A stretch of 64,000 nt of DNA from CADEFX01 sp050260355 (GTDB taxonomy: Bacteria; Pseudomonadota; Alphaproteobacteria; Rhizobiales; Hyphomicrobiaceae): assembly GCA_050260355.1 (NCBI GenBank), contig JBLNBZ010000083.1, forward strand, positions 1-64,000, written 5' to 3'. Under the pieces are notes generated by a model. The model saw only the letters and a program-made list of their open reading frames with translations. It was not told the DNA's origin and ran no database searches. The translations under genes were made by a program, and so were the position numbers. How positions within the stretch are numbered: the stretch's first letter is position 1; the number at the start of each line of letters is the position of its first letter. This document shows, one piece after another, positions 1 to 9,023 of the stretch.

Positions 1-168
1 GGCCGGGACCCAGATGCGCTTCCCCTTGCGTTGCGCGACCGCTTACGCGTTGCTCAGTCGCACTCGGAAAGACCCCAGCTCGCCGCGCTTCGCGCGTCGT
101 CCGGGGACGCAAGACTTGAGGCTTGCGGGAGTATCGGCGTCGCCAAGCACAGCCGCCCCGCAAATGTC

Positions 169-191
169 ATCCTCGGGCTCGGCCCGAGGAT
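169..191. repeat. Inverted repeat, 10-bp arms
   Basis: ATCCTCGGGC, a 3-nt spacer, then GCCCGAGGAT: perfect 10-bp arms. The wider context (GTCATCC...GGATCCA) has the look of the short REP-like repeats scattered between alphaproteobacterial genes. No T-run follows on either strand, so a simple rho-independent terminator is unlikely. Confidence 0.65.
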
Positions 192-250
192 CCATCTCTC
201 CACGAGCGCACGTCCCTAGATTAGGGCAACCGCCCTCCCCATGCGGTCCC

Positions 251-277
251 GGAAGCCGCGCTCGCAGCGCGGCTTCC
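251..277. repeat. Inverted repeat, 12-bp arms
   Basis: GGAAGCCGCGCT, spacer CGC, then AGCGCGGCTTCC: perfect 12-bp arms, able to form a very stable hairpin on either strand. There is no adjacent T-tract. It could be a REP-like element or an atypical terminator of a gene lying left of the window. Confidence 0.65.
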
Positions 278-526
278 CAAGATCTTCCCGGGCTCGACCC
301 GACCCGTTGCTCGCCACTCGGGTCCACGGCGTGATGATCCGGCTCTGCCACCACCCCACTGCACTGGGAACGCCCAGCAGCCTCTCTCCCCTCCCCGCCC
401 TCGGGTCGACCGCAACAAGGCAGTGCATCGAAGCAATCAAAAATGTGCTAGGGAGCAGCACGCGCGAGCCGATCGAAGCGACAACAGCGCGAGCAGGCCG
501 ATGCGCCGGCGCGGGGGCGGGAAACC

Positions 527-1792
527 ATGAGCTCATCGGAGGCCAGTCTCGGCACCAAACCAGATCTCGCTGAGGCTCGCGCCGACACCATCGAGACCGG
601 TGCCTCGTGGGTCATCGCCTTTGCGGTCCTTTTCGTCCTCACCTTCTCGTACGGCGCGCCGATGGTGGTTGCCATCGCACTGAAGCCGATCGCAGCCGAA
701 CTCGGCAGCACGCGCTCCGTCCCCGCGCTCGCCAGCTCACTGGTCTGGTTCGGCTCCGGCCTGGGCGCCATTGGCCTGGGCTGGATTGCAACGCGCGTCG
801 GCGTGCGAGCGACCGTTGCCTTCGGCGGCGCCATGATCGGAGCTGGGCTCATGCTGTCGGCCGGCGGCGCCGTGTGGCAGCTCATCCTCGGGCACGGGCT
901 GTTCATCGGCCTGCTCGGCAGCGGGGCCATCAACGTCCTGCTGATGGTCTACGTCAGCCGCTGGTTCGATCGGCGCCGAGGCTCGGCCCTCGCTCTGGTC
1001 TCCAGCGGCCAGTACATCGCTGGCGCGCTGTGGCCGTCGGCCATCGCCTTCGGCATCGAGCGCGCGGGCTGGCGCTTCACCATGCTGATGGTGGGCGCCG
1101 TGACGGTTCTCGCTATCGTGCCGGCGGCACTGTTTTTCCTGCGCCCCGCGCCGGAGAACGGGCCCGGCCCTGCCGGCGGCTCCACCACACGCGCCGATGC
1201 GCAGGTTCTGCGACTGTCGCCGCGCATGGCCTTTACGCTCTTGAGCATCGCCGGTTTCTTTTGCTGCGTGCCGATGGCCATGCCGGCCGCGCATCTCGTG
1301 GCGCTGTGCAGCGACGTCGGCATCAAGCCGTCGCAAAGCGCGCTGATGCTGTCGCTGATGCTCGGCTGCGCCTTCCTGAGCCGTCAGTTCTGGGGCTGGC
1401 TCTCCGATCGCGTCGGCGGCCTCTACACCATCCTCGCGGCGTCGACGAGCCAGGCGCTCGCCATGAGCGGCTTTCTCCTGACCCAGGACGAGGCCGGCCT
1501 GTTCGCGGTTTCGGCCGCCTTCGGGTTGGGCTTCAGCGGCATCATTCCGGCGTACGTGCTGGCGCTGCGGCACCTCTTCCCGGTCGAGGAGGCGAGCTGG
1601 CGCATTCCACTCTGGTACTTCATCAACCTCGGCGGCATGGGAGCGGGCGCCTGGCTGGCGGGATACATCTACGACCAGCTCGGTTGGTACGGTCCCGCGT
1701 TCGCGGCGGGGCTTGTGCTGAACGTTCTCAACATCGCGCTGATCGCGTGGCTTGCCCTGCGCCAGGGACGGCCGCAGCCACTGAGCGCTTGA
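527..1792 (+). CDS. MFS transporter
   Basis: A 421-residue polytopic inner-membrane protein of the major facilitator superfamily, probably a secondary carrier for a small organic solute. After a hydrophilic N-terminus of about 25 residues, hydrophobic segments alternate with short loops for about 12 helices, split by a hydrophilic central loop near residues 205-225. The loop between helices 2 and 3 carries GWIATRVGVRA, a weak version of the MFS GX3(D)RXGRR motif, and SRWFDRRRGSALAL follows helix 4. The layout resembles the monocarboxylate/oxalate-formate subgroup, but the substrate cannot be read from sequence. The gene stands alone, 46 bp before the GFA-type gene on the same strand. Confidence 0.85.
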   Translation: MSSSEASLGTKPDLAEARADTIETGASWVIAFAVLFVLTFSYGAPMVVAIALKPIAAELGSTRSVPALASSLVWFGSGLGAIGLGWIATRVGVRATVAFGGAMIGAGLMLSAGGAVWQLILGHGLFIGLLGSGAINVLLMVYVSRWFDRRRGSALALVSSGQYIAGALWPSAIAFGIERAGWRFTMLMVGAVTVLAIVPAALFFLRPAPENGPGPAGGSTTRADAQVLRLSPRMAFTLLSIAGFFCCVPMAMPAAHLVALCSDVGIKPSQSALMLSLMLGCAFLSRQFWGWLSDRVGGLYTILAASTSQALAMSGFLLTQDEAGLFAVSAAFGLGFSGIIPAYVLALRHLFPVEEASWRIPLWYFINLGGMGAGAWLAGYIYDQLGWYGPAFAAGLVLNVLNIALIAWLALRQGRPQPLSA

Positions 1793-1838
1793 AATCACTT
1801 GTACGGTCCATTTCCCGGGCGAACCGCAGGAGCGAGGC

Positions 1839-2324
1839 ATGAGCGAGGCGAGCATCGATGGCCACTGCACTTGTGGCGATGTGCGATACCGCATGCTAAA
1901 CACGCCGTTGTTCGTGCATTGCTGCCATTGCCGCTGGTGTCAGCGCGAGACAGGCTCGGCGTTCGTCCTGAACGCCCTGATCGAGGCCGAGAAGGTAGTC
2001 CTCTTATCCGGCGCGCCGGAGGTCGTCTGGACGCCCTCCAACAGCGGCAAGGGCCAGAAGATCACGCGCTGCCCGCGCTGCCGCATCGCCCTCTGGAGCA
2101 ACTATGCGGGCGCCGGAGATGCCTTCCGGTTCGTCCGCGTGGGCACGCTCGAGGATCCCGACCGCTGCCCGCCGCAGATCCACATTTTCACAGCGTCGAA
2201 GCAGCCCTGGGTCGTGCTCCCCGCGGGCGTGCCGGCAGTGGAGGAATACTACGACCGCGAGCGGTACTGGCCGGCCGATAGCCTCGCCCGCAGGCGCGCG
2301 CTCCTCGATAAGCTCGCCCGCTAG
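1839..2324 (+). CDS. GFA/CENP-V family zinc protein
   Basis: 161 residues with the cysteine pattern of the GFA (glutathione-dependent formaldehyde-activating enzyme) fold: C10 and C12, then C28-C29-C31-C34 (CCHCRWC), then C78 and C81 (CPRC). These would bind structural and catalytic zinc. Length is typical. Most members are uncharacterised, so formaldehyde-glutathione chemistry should not be assumed. An AGGAG sequence precedes the ATG at 1839. It follows the MFS gene by 46 bp and could be co-transcribed with it; it converges with the BtuF-like gene. Confidence 0.85.
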   Translation: MSEASIDGHCTCGDVRYRMLNTPLFVHCCHCRWCQRETGSAFVLNALIEAEKVVLLSGAPEVVWTPSNSGKGQKITRCPRCRIALWSNYAGAGDAFRFVRVGTLEDPDRCPPQIHIFTASKQPWVVLPAGVPAVEEYYDRERYWPADSLARRRALLDKLAR

Positions 2325-2343
2325 ATCCGATGCGCGGCCTCAC

Positions 2344-3135
2344 TCAGTCCAAATCCGAGTGGGCCCGAATGATGCGCTCCAGCGCCGCCAGGCCATCCGT
2401 CAACGCGGCGGGTCCAGGCTGGAGAATGAGCGGCGACTTGACCTCGTACAAAGCGCCGTTCCGCACCGCGGGCACGTCGGCGAAGCCGGGTCGGGCCGCC
2501 ACCTTCTCGGGCCGAAATTTCTTGCCGCACCACGAGCCGATGATGACCTCCGGCGCCCGCCGCGCGACCTCCTCGACCGTCACGATGCGCTCCCTCGCGC
2601 TGCGGCCCGACGACAGCTCGGCGAAGATGTCGGCGCCGCCCGCCGCCTCCACCAGCTCGGACACCCAGCCGATGCCCGAGATCAACGGGTCGTCCCATTC
2701 CTCGAAGAACACGCGCGGCCGCCGCGCAAGCCGGCTGCTTTCCTCCCTTGCCGCCTCGACGCGCCGAGCAAGGCTCGCCGCGAGCGCGTCGGCCCGCACG
2801 GGGACACCCACCAGCGCGCCCAGCATGCGGATCATATCGAGGATCTGGCCGACCGTGCGCTGATTGAAGGCATGGACCTCGATCCCGCGCCGCACGAGAT
2901 CGGCGACGATATCCGCCTGCAGGTCCGAGAACGTCAGCACCAGGTCGGGCTTCAGCGCCACGATCTTCTCCGTGTCCGCCGACGTGAAGGCCGAGACGCG
3001 CGGCTTCTCGCGCCGCGCCTCAGGAGGTCGCACCACATAGCCCGAGATGCCGACGATGCGGTCCTGCTCGCCCAGCAGATACAGCGTCTCGACGGTCTCC
3101 TCGGTCAGGCAAACGATACGCTGTGGCGGAAACAT
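2344..3135 (-). CDS. BtuF-like cobalamin/metal-chelate binding protein
   Basis: 263 residues matching the periplasmic-binding fold of helical-backbone type (BtuF/FepB family): N-terminal RIVCLTEETVETLYLLG, then the helix-strand pattern PDLVLTFSD, and a C-terminal lobe with PEVIIGSWCGKKF. It would bind a corrinoid or siderophore-like ligand. No signal peptide or lipobox is visible at the ATG (3135), and no in-frame upstream start supplies one, so the product looks cytoplasmic as read. No permease or ATPase gene is adjacent and no cobalamin-riboswitch-like leader was recognised. It may be a stand-alone member of this family rather than a transporter component. Confidence 0.75.
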   Translation of the reverse strand: MFPPQRIVCLTEETVETLYLLGEQDRIVGISGYVVRPPEARREKPRVSAFTSADTEKIVALKPDLVLTFSDLQADIVADLVRRGIEVHAFNQRTVGQILDMIRMLGALVGVPVRADALAASLARRVEAAREESSRLARRPRVFFEEWDDPLISGIGWVSELVEAAGGADIFAELSSGRSARERIVTVEEVARRAPEVIIGSWCGKKFRPEKVAARPGFADVPAVRNGALYEVKSPLILQPGPAALTDGLAALERIIRAHSDLD

Positions 3136-3259
3136 GTGGGGTCCCTGCGGCGTGTTCGCGGCACTGTGGCTCGTCCTTTCCGCAGCTCATGCGGCGACGG
3201 CGCGGCAGACGCTGAACCGCACCGCAACTCGATCCATGCCCCGCACCGTGCGCTAGGCG

Positions 3260-4570
3260 CTAGTCCTCGAACGGGTCCTTCATGAGGATCGTGTCGTCGC
3301 GCTCGGGGCTCGTCGACAGCAGCGTCACCGGGCACTCGATCAGCTCCTCGACGCGCTTCACATACTTGATGGCCTGCGCCGGCAGCTGCGCCCAGGACCG
3401 CGCGCCAGCGGTCGACGCGTTCCAGCCCTCAAGCGTCTCGTAGATCGGCTTCACGCGCGCCTGCTGGTTCTGCCCCGCCGGCAGGCGGTCGAGCCGCTCG
3501 CCGTCGAGCTCATAGCCGACGCAAACCTTGATCTCGGGCAAGGGGTCCAGGATATCGAGCTTGGTCAGCGCCACGCCGTTGATGCCCGACACGCGCACCA
3601 TCTGCCGCACGAGGCAGGCATCGAACCACCCGCAGCGCCGCGGCCGTCCCGTGTTGACGCCGAACTCCTTGCCCCGCTCCCCGAGGAGCCGGCCGATCGG
3701 ACAGGGCTCGCCGTTGCTGTCCAAGAGCTCGGTGGGAAACGGCCCCGATCCGACCCGCGTCGTGTACGCCTTCGCCAGGCCGAGAATGTAGCTGATGCTG
3801 CCGGGTCCCATGCCGGAGCCGGTCGCCGCCTGTGCCGCCACCGTGTTCGACGATGTCACATACGGATAGGTGCCGTGGTCGATGTCGAGCAGTGCGCCCT
3901 GCGCGCCCTCGAACAGGATGCGCTTGCCCGCGCGCCGCTCGTGATCGAGCAGCGCCCACACCGTATCCATATAGGGCAGCACCTTGGGCGCAATCGCCGT
4001 CAGCTCCGCGATCAGCGTCTCCTTGGCCACTTCGGGCTCGCCGAGACCGCGCCGCAGGGCGTTGTGGTGCACGAGCAGCCGGTCGACCTTAGGCCCGAGA
4101 TTGTGCAGGTTCTTCAGGTCCTGCACGCGGATCGCGCGCCGGCCCACCTTGTCCTCGTAGGCAGGGCCGATGCCGCGCCCGGTCGTGCCGATCTTCTGTC
4201 CGCCGGCGGACGCCTCGCGCAGCTGGTCGAGCTCGCGGTGCAGCGGCAGGATCAGCGTCGCGTTCTCGGCGATCTTCAGGTTGTGCGGGCCGACATCGAT
4301 GCCCTGCTTCCTGAGGTCGTCGATCTCCTTCGCCAGATGCCACGGGTCGAGCACGACGCCATTGCCGATGACGCTGAGCTTGCCTGGACGCACCACGCCC
4401 GACGGCAGCAGCGCCAGCTTGTAGGTCACGCCGTCGATGACGAGCGTATGGCCGGCGTTGTGGCCACCCTGGAAGCGCACCACGATGTCGGCGCGCTCCG
4501 ACAGCCAATCGACGATCTTGCCCTTGCCCTCATCGCCCCACTGGGCACCGACGACGACAACGTTAGCCAT
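3260..4570 (-). CDS. purA: Adenylosuccinate synthetase PurA
   Basis: 436 residues. PurA joins IMP and aspartate using GTP to give adenylosuccinate, the first committed step from IMP to AMP, in the cytosol. The GTP-binding GDEGKGK loop is at residues 12-18 with catalytic D13, and H41 lies in NAGHTLV. The C-terminal base-recognition region (LTKLDILDPL) is present and length is normal. The start at 4570 (MANVVVVG) is preferred over an upstream extension because AAGGA lies 6 nt before it. The gene is monocistronic; its leader holds an AraC remnant and a palindrome. Confidence 0.97.
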   Translation of the reverse strand: MANVVVVGAQWGDEGKGKIVDWLSERADIVVRFQGGHNAGHTLVIDGVTYKLALLPSGVVRPGKLSVIGNGVVLDPWHLAKEIDDLRKQGIDVGPHNLKIAENATLILPLHRELDQLREASAGGQKIGTTGRGIGPAYEDKVGRRAIRVQDLKNLHNLGPKVDRLLVHHNALRRGLGEPEVAKETLIAELTAIAPKVLPYMDTVWALLDHERRAGKRILFEGAQGALLDIDHGTYPYVTSSNTVAAQAATGSGMGPGSISYILGLAKAYTTRVGSGPFPTELLDSNGEPCPIGRLLGERGKEFGVNTGRPRRCGWFDACLVRQMVRVSGINGVALTKLDILDPLPEIKVCVGYELDGERLDRLPAGQNQQARVKPIYETLEGWNASTAGARSWAQLPAQAIKYVKRVEELIECPVTLLSTSPERDDTILMKDPFED

Positions 4571-4672
4571 AGAGATTCCTTGTATTTTGCCTGCCGCGAC
4601 GGATCGGCGGCGCTCAGGCACCGGTTTAGCCCATGCAGGGGAGAACGCAAGCTGGAACAAGATCGTAGAGGG

Positions 4673-4759
4673 CTACCCGGCCCCGGGCGCACCGCCATCC
4701 ATGCTCCTGCGCCACGTCGCGGGTGGCACGCCGTAGGCCTTCTTGAAGGCCCGCGACGC
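4673..4759 (-). pseudogene. C-terminal remnant of an AraC-family regulator
   Basis: On the minus strand, 28 codons ending at a stop (4673-4675) read SRAFKKAYGVPPATWRRS followed by a short tail. This matches the last helix of the AraC/XylS DNA-binding domain, where (S)RAFKKxFGxxPxxYR is typical. No helix-turn-helix or ligand domain precedes it: the sequence becomes unrelated just upstream, near a perfect 12-bp palindrome, and no start codon with a leader is present. I read it as the residue of a deleted regulator gene. Homology is inferred from the motif only. Confidence 0.55.
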
Positions 4760-4771
4760 GGGCAGCACGCG

Positions 4772-4798
4772 CGGCCTCGTCCCGCCGGGACGAGGCCG
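4772..4798. repeat. Perfect 12-bp inverted repeat
   Basis: CGGCCTCGTCCC, spacer GCC, GGGACGAGGCCG. It lies between the stop of the ketopantoate-reductase-like gene (4825) and the AraC remnant (ends 4759), so it marks the junction where regulator homology is lost. It may act as a factor-independent-like terminator for the minus-strand gene, though no T-run follows. Confidence 0.65.
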
Positions 4799-4824
4799 TT
4801 CGCGTTGCGGCGAGTAAAAGCGCC

Positions 4825-5895
4825 TTATCCCGCCTTCTTGCGGTTGTTGGCGAGCCAGCCGTCCACCAGCGCCACGGTCTGGTCCACCACCTCCGACCGC
4901 ATGCCCTTTTGCGCGGCGATCGTCTTCACCAAGAGGTCCACGCGCTCGATGTTGGGCGCGCCGTTGGCCAGCGCCCGCGCCGCCGACGAGGGCGTCAGCA
5001 GCGATAGCGCCGCATTGGCGTACTTCTCGAACGGCACCAAATCCTTCTCGTCGGCTCCCAGCGTGATGCACAGCTTCACGACCCAGTTGTAGACCGACCG
5101 CGTGGCCTCCAGGTCGGAATGCACTGCGTCCTTGATCGACCGCATGCCGTCCTTCTGCACGCAGCGGTAGTTGCCGGCGAGCAGCATGGCCCACTTGGCC
5201 AGCGGCACGAAGATCGAGTCGTGCACCTTGAGCTTCACGGGCAGCTCGATCTTCTCGCCCCCGACATCGAAGCGGGCCGCCTCGATCTCCGACTCGAGCT
5301 GACGCAGGATCGCGGTGTCCTTGTCCGAGCCGAACCGCGCGGACTTGAAGTTGGTCGGCAAGCGCACCTGCAGGACGTTGACCTTCTCCTCCGGCGGCCG
5401 GAAAGCCTGCGGATCGGGGCTGCACAGCGTCAGCTTCGGCGGATCGAAGTTGTCCCAGACCGTCGGATCGGTATAGGCGACCTTGAGCGCGTCCGCGTCG
5501 AGCCCCGGGATGCGCCGCAGATACGGCAGCGGCGGCATGTTCATGATCGACATGCACGGCACCCTCGACTTGGCCACCGCATCGAGCAGCTCGCGCACGC
5601 CCGGCGAGCGGTATTGCGGCTCCTGCATCGCCAGGGCGACGAGGTCGTAGTCGCCGGGATTGATGCCGGCTGCGCCGCCGGCGGTCATCTTGCCCGGCAG
5701 CTTTTTCGTGTTGATCTCGACGAGCCCCTCGCGTCCCCTCACCGGCATGCGCACGATGGCGCCTTCCGCATTCATCAGCTCGGCCTCCGGCGGCAGGCAC
5801 ACGAGCCGCACCGTATGGCCGGCCATCAGCAGCTTGCTGGCCAGCAGGGAGCCGTACGAGGCGCCCATGATCAGAATGTTGTAGGTTTTGGCCAT
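4825..5895 (-). CDS. Ketopantoate reductase-like (ApbA/PanE family) protein
   Basis: 356 residues. The N-terminus (YNILIMGASYGSLLASKLL) is a Rossmann fold with a glycine-rich dinucleotide loop, and VRLVCLPPEAE is a second strand, as in 2-dehydropantoate 2-reductases. The protein is longer than PanE (about 300 residues) and I could not place the usual catalytic Lys/Glu motifs, so it is probably a divergent NAD(P)-dependent dehydrogenase rather than the pantothenate enzyme. The start at 5895 is chosen because GGGAGG stands 8 nt upstream; longer starts lack this. It is divergent from the GMC oxidoreductase gene, which suggests a shared control region at 5896-6110. Confidence 0.7.
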   Translation of the reverse strand: MAKTYNILIMGASYGSLLASKLLMAGHTVRLVCLPPEAELMNAEGAIVRMPVRGREGLVEINTKKLPGKMTAGGAAGINPGDYDLVALAMQEPQYRSPGVRELLDAVAKSRVPCMSIMNMPPLPYLRRIPGLDADALKVAYTDPTVWDNFDPPKLTLCSPDPQAFRPPEEKVNVLQVRLPTNFKSARFGSDKDTAILRQLESEIEAARFDVGGEKIELPVKLKVHDSIFVPLAKWAMLLAGNYRCVQKDGMRSIKDAVHSDLEATRSVYNWVVKLCITLGADEKDLVPFEKYANAALSLLTPSSAARALANGAPNIERVDLLVKTIAAQKGMRSEVVDQTVALVDGWLANNRKKAG

Positions 5896-6110
5896 GGAGG
5901 CATCCTCCCGGAATACCAGTTCTCGTTGCGGTCTCGCCGTCGCGCGCAGCAGCAAGCTGATCGCGGCCGTTCGCTTCGGCAGCAATGCTAGTGAGGTGGC
6001 CAATCCGGCGCAACCTGCCGGCGTGCCAGCCTCATCGATATTGTCTTCGCCGCGGTTTGTGCCGATCCTGCAGTGAATGCAAGAAAAACTGTGCGAGGGG
6101 GAAGCCGCCC

Positions 6111-7730
6111 ATGCTGCAGGAGACCGAGACCTACGACTACATCGTCACCGGTGCCGGCTCGGCCGGCTGCGTGCTGGCCGCCCGCTTGAGCGAATCCGGC
6201 CGCCACCGCGTGCTTCTGCTCGAAGCCGGCGTGCGTGACCGCAACCCCTGGATCCACATCCCTCTCGGCTATCACAAGCTTTACGCCAACCCGGCCCTCA
6301 ACTGGATGTTCGAGAGCGAGCCCGTCCCGCAGCTCAACAACCGCACCTCCTATCAGCCGCGCGGGAAAATGCTGGGCGGCACCAGCTCCCTCAACGGCAT
6401 GATCTACATGCGCGGCACGCCCGCCGACTACGACCTGTGGCGCCAGCGCGGCTGCGAAGGCTGGGGCTGGGACAGCGTGCTCCCCTACTTCAAGAAGGCC
6501 GAGGACCAGGAGCGCGGGGCCGACGCCTACCACGGCACGGGCGGCCCGCTGCGCGTCTCGGATCAGCCCGGCCGCGGGGTCCTGGCCGAGGCGCTGGTTG
6601 CGGCCTGCGTTGAGGCGGGCATGCCGCGCAACCCGGACTTCAACGGCGCCCAGCAGGAGGGTGCCGGCTTCTACCAGGCGACCGCGCGCGGCGGCCGGCG
6701 CTGGAGCACCGCGGCTGCCTATCTGCGCCCGGCCCGCGGACGGCCCAATCTCGCCATCGCCACCCGCGCGCACGCCACACGCATCCTGATCGAGGACGGG
6801 CGCGCCATCGGCGTCGAGTACAAGACGCCTCGAGGGCTTCGCCAGGCCCGGGCCCGCGGCGAGGTCATCGTCAGCGGCGGCGTCTACGGCTCACCGCAAC
6901 TGCTGCAGCTCTCCGGCATCGGACCCGGCGCGCTGCTGCAGAGCATGGGGCTTCCCGTCATCCGCGACATGCCCGCCGTCGGCGCCAACCTGCACGACCA
7001 CTTCAACACCTACATCGCCTTTCGCTGCGCCAAACCGGTCACGCTCAACGACCTGCACGCCAGCCGCGTCCGCCAGCTTCTGGCCGGCATGGAATACGTC
7101 CTGCGCCGCACCGGTCCGCTCGCCGGCAACGGCCTCTATGCCGGCGCGTTCACGCGCAGCGACCCGCGGCTCGACCGACCCGATCTGCAGTTCAACATGT
7201 TCATCTGGAGCATCGTCGACCGCGACCGCACCGGCATCAGGCCGCACCCGTTCCCCGGCTTCTCCATCAGCCCGGTGCACTTGCGCCCGGAGGGCCGCGG
7301 CAGCGTGCGTCTCAAGAGCCCCGACCCGCTCGCCCCGCCCGAGATCCGCTTCAACTTCCTCGCCACGGCGTACGACATCGAGGCCATGCTGACCGGCATG
7401 CGCATAGCCCGCAAGATTGCCCGCCAGCCCGCCCTTAAGCCCTATGTCGTCTCCGAAACCTTGCCAGGCCCCGGCGTCACCAGCGACGCCGACTTGACCG
7501 AGGACCTGCGGAAGCGCGGCGTCTCCAACCTGCATCCTGTCGGCACCTGCCGCATGGGCACGGGTGAGGACGCGGTGGTCGATCCTCGCCTGCGCGTGCG
7601 CGGCATTGGCCGGCTGCGCGTCATCGACGCCTCGATCATGCCGCAGATCGTCGGCGGCAACACCAACGCGCCGACCATCATGATCGCCGAGAAGGGCGCC
7701 GACATGATCCTGAAGGATGCGGCCGCCTGA
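6111..7730 (+). CDS. GMC-family FAD oxidoreductase (choline dehydrogenase-like)
   Basis: 539 residues. Glucose-methanol-choline enzymes use FAD to oxidise alcohols. The N-terminal FAD loop VTGAGSAGCVLAARLSE (about residues 12-28) and LLLEAG are present, then the GMC signature GGTSSLNGMIYMRG near residue 90, and the C-terminal HPVGTCRMG with the catalytic histidine and the asparagine in NTNAPTIMIAEKGADMI. The substrate is unknown; family members act on choline, aliphatic alcohols or polyethylene glycol. The ATG at 6111 has GAGGGGGA upstream. It is a neighbour of, but divergent from, the dehydrogenase-like gene at 4.8-5.9 kb. Confidence 0.9.
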   Translation: MLQETETYDYIVTGAGSAGCVLAARLSESGRHRVLLLEAGVRDRNPWIHIPLGYHKLYANPALNWMFESEPVPQLNNRTSYQPRGKMLGGTSSLNGMIYMRGTPADYDLWRQRGCEGWGWDSVLPYFKKAEDQERGADAYHGTGGPLRVSDQPGRGVLAEALVAACVEAGMPRNPDFNGAQQEGAGFYQATARGGRRWSTAAAYLRPARGRPNLAIATRAHATRILIEDGRAIGVEYKTPRGLRQARARGEVIVSGGVYGSPQLLQLSGIGPGALLQSMGLPVIRDMPAVGANLHDHFNTYIAFRCAKPVTLNDLHASRVRQLLAGMEYVLRRTGPLAGNGLYAGAFTRSDPRLDRPDLQFNMFIWSIVDRDRTGIRPHPFPGFSISPVHLRPEGRGSVRLKSPDPLAPPEIRFNFLATAYDIEAMLTGMRIARKIARQPALKPYVVSETLPGPGVTSDADLTEDLRKRGVSNLHPVGTCRMGTGEDAVVDPRLRVRGIGRLRVIDASIMPQIVGGNTNAPTIMIAEKGADMILKDAAA

Positions 7731-7777
7731 GCTCAAAGGGCGGCCGCGCGCAGGACTTGCGTTTCCTTCCGCACTCC

Positions 7778-8836
7778 TCAGTACAGCGCCACCGGATTGC
7801 CCGGCGATCCTGTCGCGCCCTTCATCTTCAACGGAGACCACACGAACAGGAACTCGTAGGCCTTGTCGGCGACGAGCTGCGAGAGATCCAGGTTCTCGAT
7901 GTTCCAGATGCCGCGCTTGGTCTGCAGCTTCATGTGGCACTCGAATGGCTGCTCGGTCTCGCCGCCCGCTCCCTTGCCGACGGCCTCCGTGGCCCACTGG
8001 TCGGCGCCCGTGAGAATGACCTTCCGCTCGGCCAGATACTCGCAGGCGGAAAGGCCGAAACCGGGCTCACCCGAGTTGAACAGGGCAGCGCGCCGCGTTT
8101 TCTCGGCCGCGTCGTAGCTGTCCCAATCCTTAGGGTGCCAGATGTCGCCGTGGCCGGTGTAAAGAAAGACACAGTCGCCGGTCCCGATCGGCGCGATGTT
8201 CTGGCGCTTCACCATCTCCTCGACGTCCTTGGCCGTGACGATGCCGGGATCGGTCGCGCTGTTCTCCTTCGGAATCGGGAGCTGGCCGCCGCGGAGCGCC
8301 ACGGCATCGAGGAGGACGCCGCGGCAAACGAACCCTTTTTGCGCCACGTGCTCCACGCCGAGGGGCCCAAGGCCTGTCGCGCTGATGCCCTTCTCCTCGA
8401 GAAAATGTCCGTTGTAGTAGAACATGCCCTTCGACGTGATCACCCCGATGTGGCCTGGCCCGTCGAACTGCGTGCCGATCTGCCCGAGCTCGGTCGCCAC
8501 GTACTCGTCGTTGTAGACCAGCTTTTGCCCACCGAAGGGTCCGCCTGTGGGCAATCCGGGAATGAAGAGCTTCCAGCTCCGGGTCCCGAAAGCGGGTGCG
8601 TCCGCAGCGTAGATCTTGCCGAGCGTTGCGACTTTGCCCTTCTTGATGAGCGCCGCCGCCTTCAGCACCAGCTCCGGCGTCGTCCTGTTCGGCGCACCGA
8701 CCTTGTCATCCGCGCCCCACTCGGTCGGAGCCCAGTTCTCCGTCAGCGGTGCGTCATTCACGTTCTGCGCAAGGGCGGCCCCACATACTGCCGTCATCAA
8801 TCCGGCAGCCGCCGTGATCTGCAAACGACGTCTCAT
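7778..8836 (-). CDS. Secreted cyclase-family (kynurenine formamidase-like) enzyme
   Basis: 352 residues with a signal peptide (about residues 1-23, cleavage after AALA), so probably periplasmic. The body matches the metal-dependent cyclase/KynB fold (PF04199-type): QIGTQFDGPGHIG, near residue 126, corresponds to the family HxGTHxDxPxH metal motif but has Q in place of one His; later come LLDAVAL, FLYTGHGD and LTGADQWATE. The modified metal motif is seen in other proteins annotated only as cyclase family. The reaction is not known. GAGGAGG precedes the ATG. The gene converges with the GMC oxidoreductase gene. Confidence 0.8.
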   Translation of the reverse strand: MRRRLQITAAAGLMTAVCGAALAQNVNDAPLTENWAPTEWGADDKVGAPNRTTPELVLKAAALIKKGKVATLGKIYAADAPAFGTRSWKLFIPGLPTGGPFGGQKLVYNDEYVATELGQIGTQFDGPGHIGVITSKGMFYYNGHFLEEKGISATGLGPLGVEHVAQKGFVCRGVLLDAVALRGGQLPIPKENSATDPGIVTAKDVEEMVKRQNIAPIGTGDCVFLYTGHGDIWHPKDWDSYDAAEKTRRAALFNSGEPGFGLSACEYLAERKVILTGADQWATEAVGKGAGGETEQPFECHMKLQTKRGIWNIENLDLSQLVADKAYEFLFVWSPLKMKGATGSPGNPVALY

Positions 8837-9023
8837 GGCTTCCTCCTCACACGTTCGCTTCCTCCAACCTCAGTCTTGCCAACAAATTGCGCCTCATATC
8901 TAAGTCGGAAGTATGGGCAAAGGGCCACGCGGCCATCATGTGGCCAGCCCGTGTGTCACTGCCGCAATGATTACGAGAGCACGAGGCCGTCAGGCCCGGC
9001 TCCGGCGAAGCACATGCGCGGTG

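Larger units (their letters stand above)
1..526. other. Intergenic region with palindromes
   Basis: I recognise no gene in this leading stretch; the reading frames crossing it overlap each other and have no credible start or known motif. It carries two near-perfect inverted repeats, listed separately, which resemble the dispersed intergenic palindromes common in Hyphomicrobiales. The left end is a window edge, so the first bases could belong to a gene outside it. The final part contains the leader of the MFS gene. Confidence 0.6.

Noticed and set aside
3136..3259. Possible cobalamin riboswitch for the BtuF-like gene
   Set aside because: The leader is too short and lacks a recognisable B12-box.
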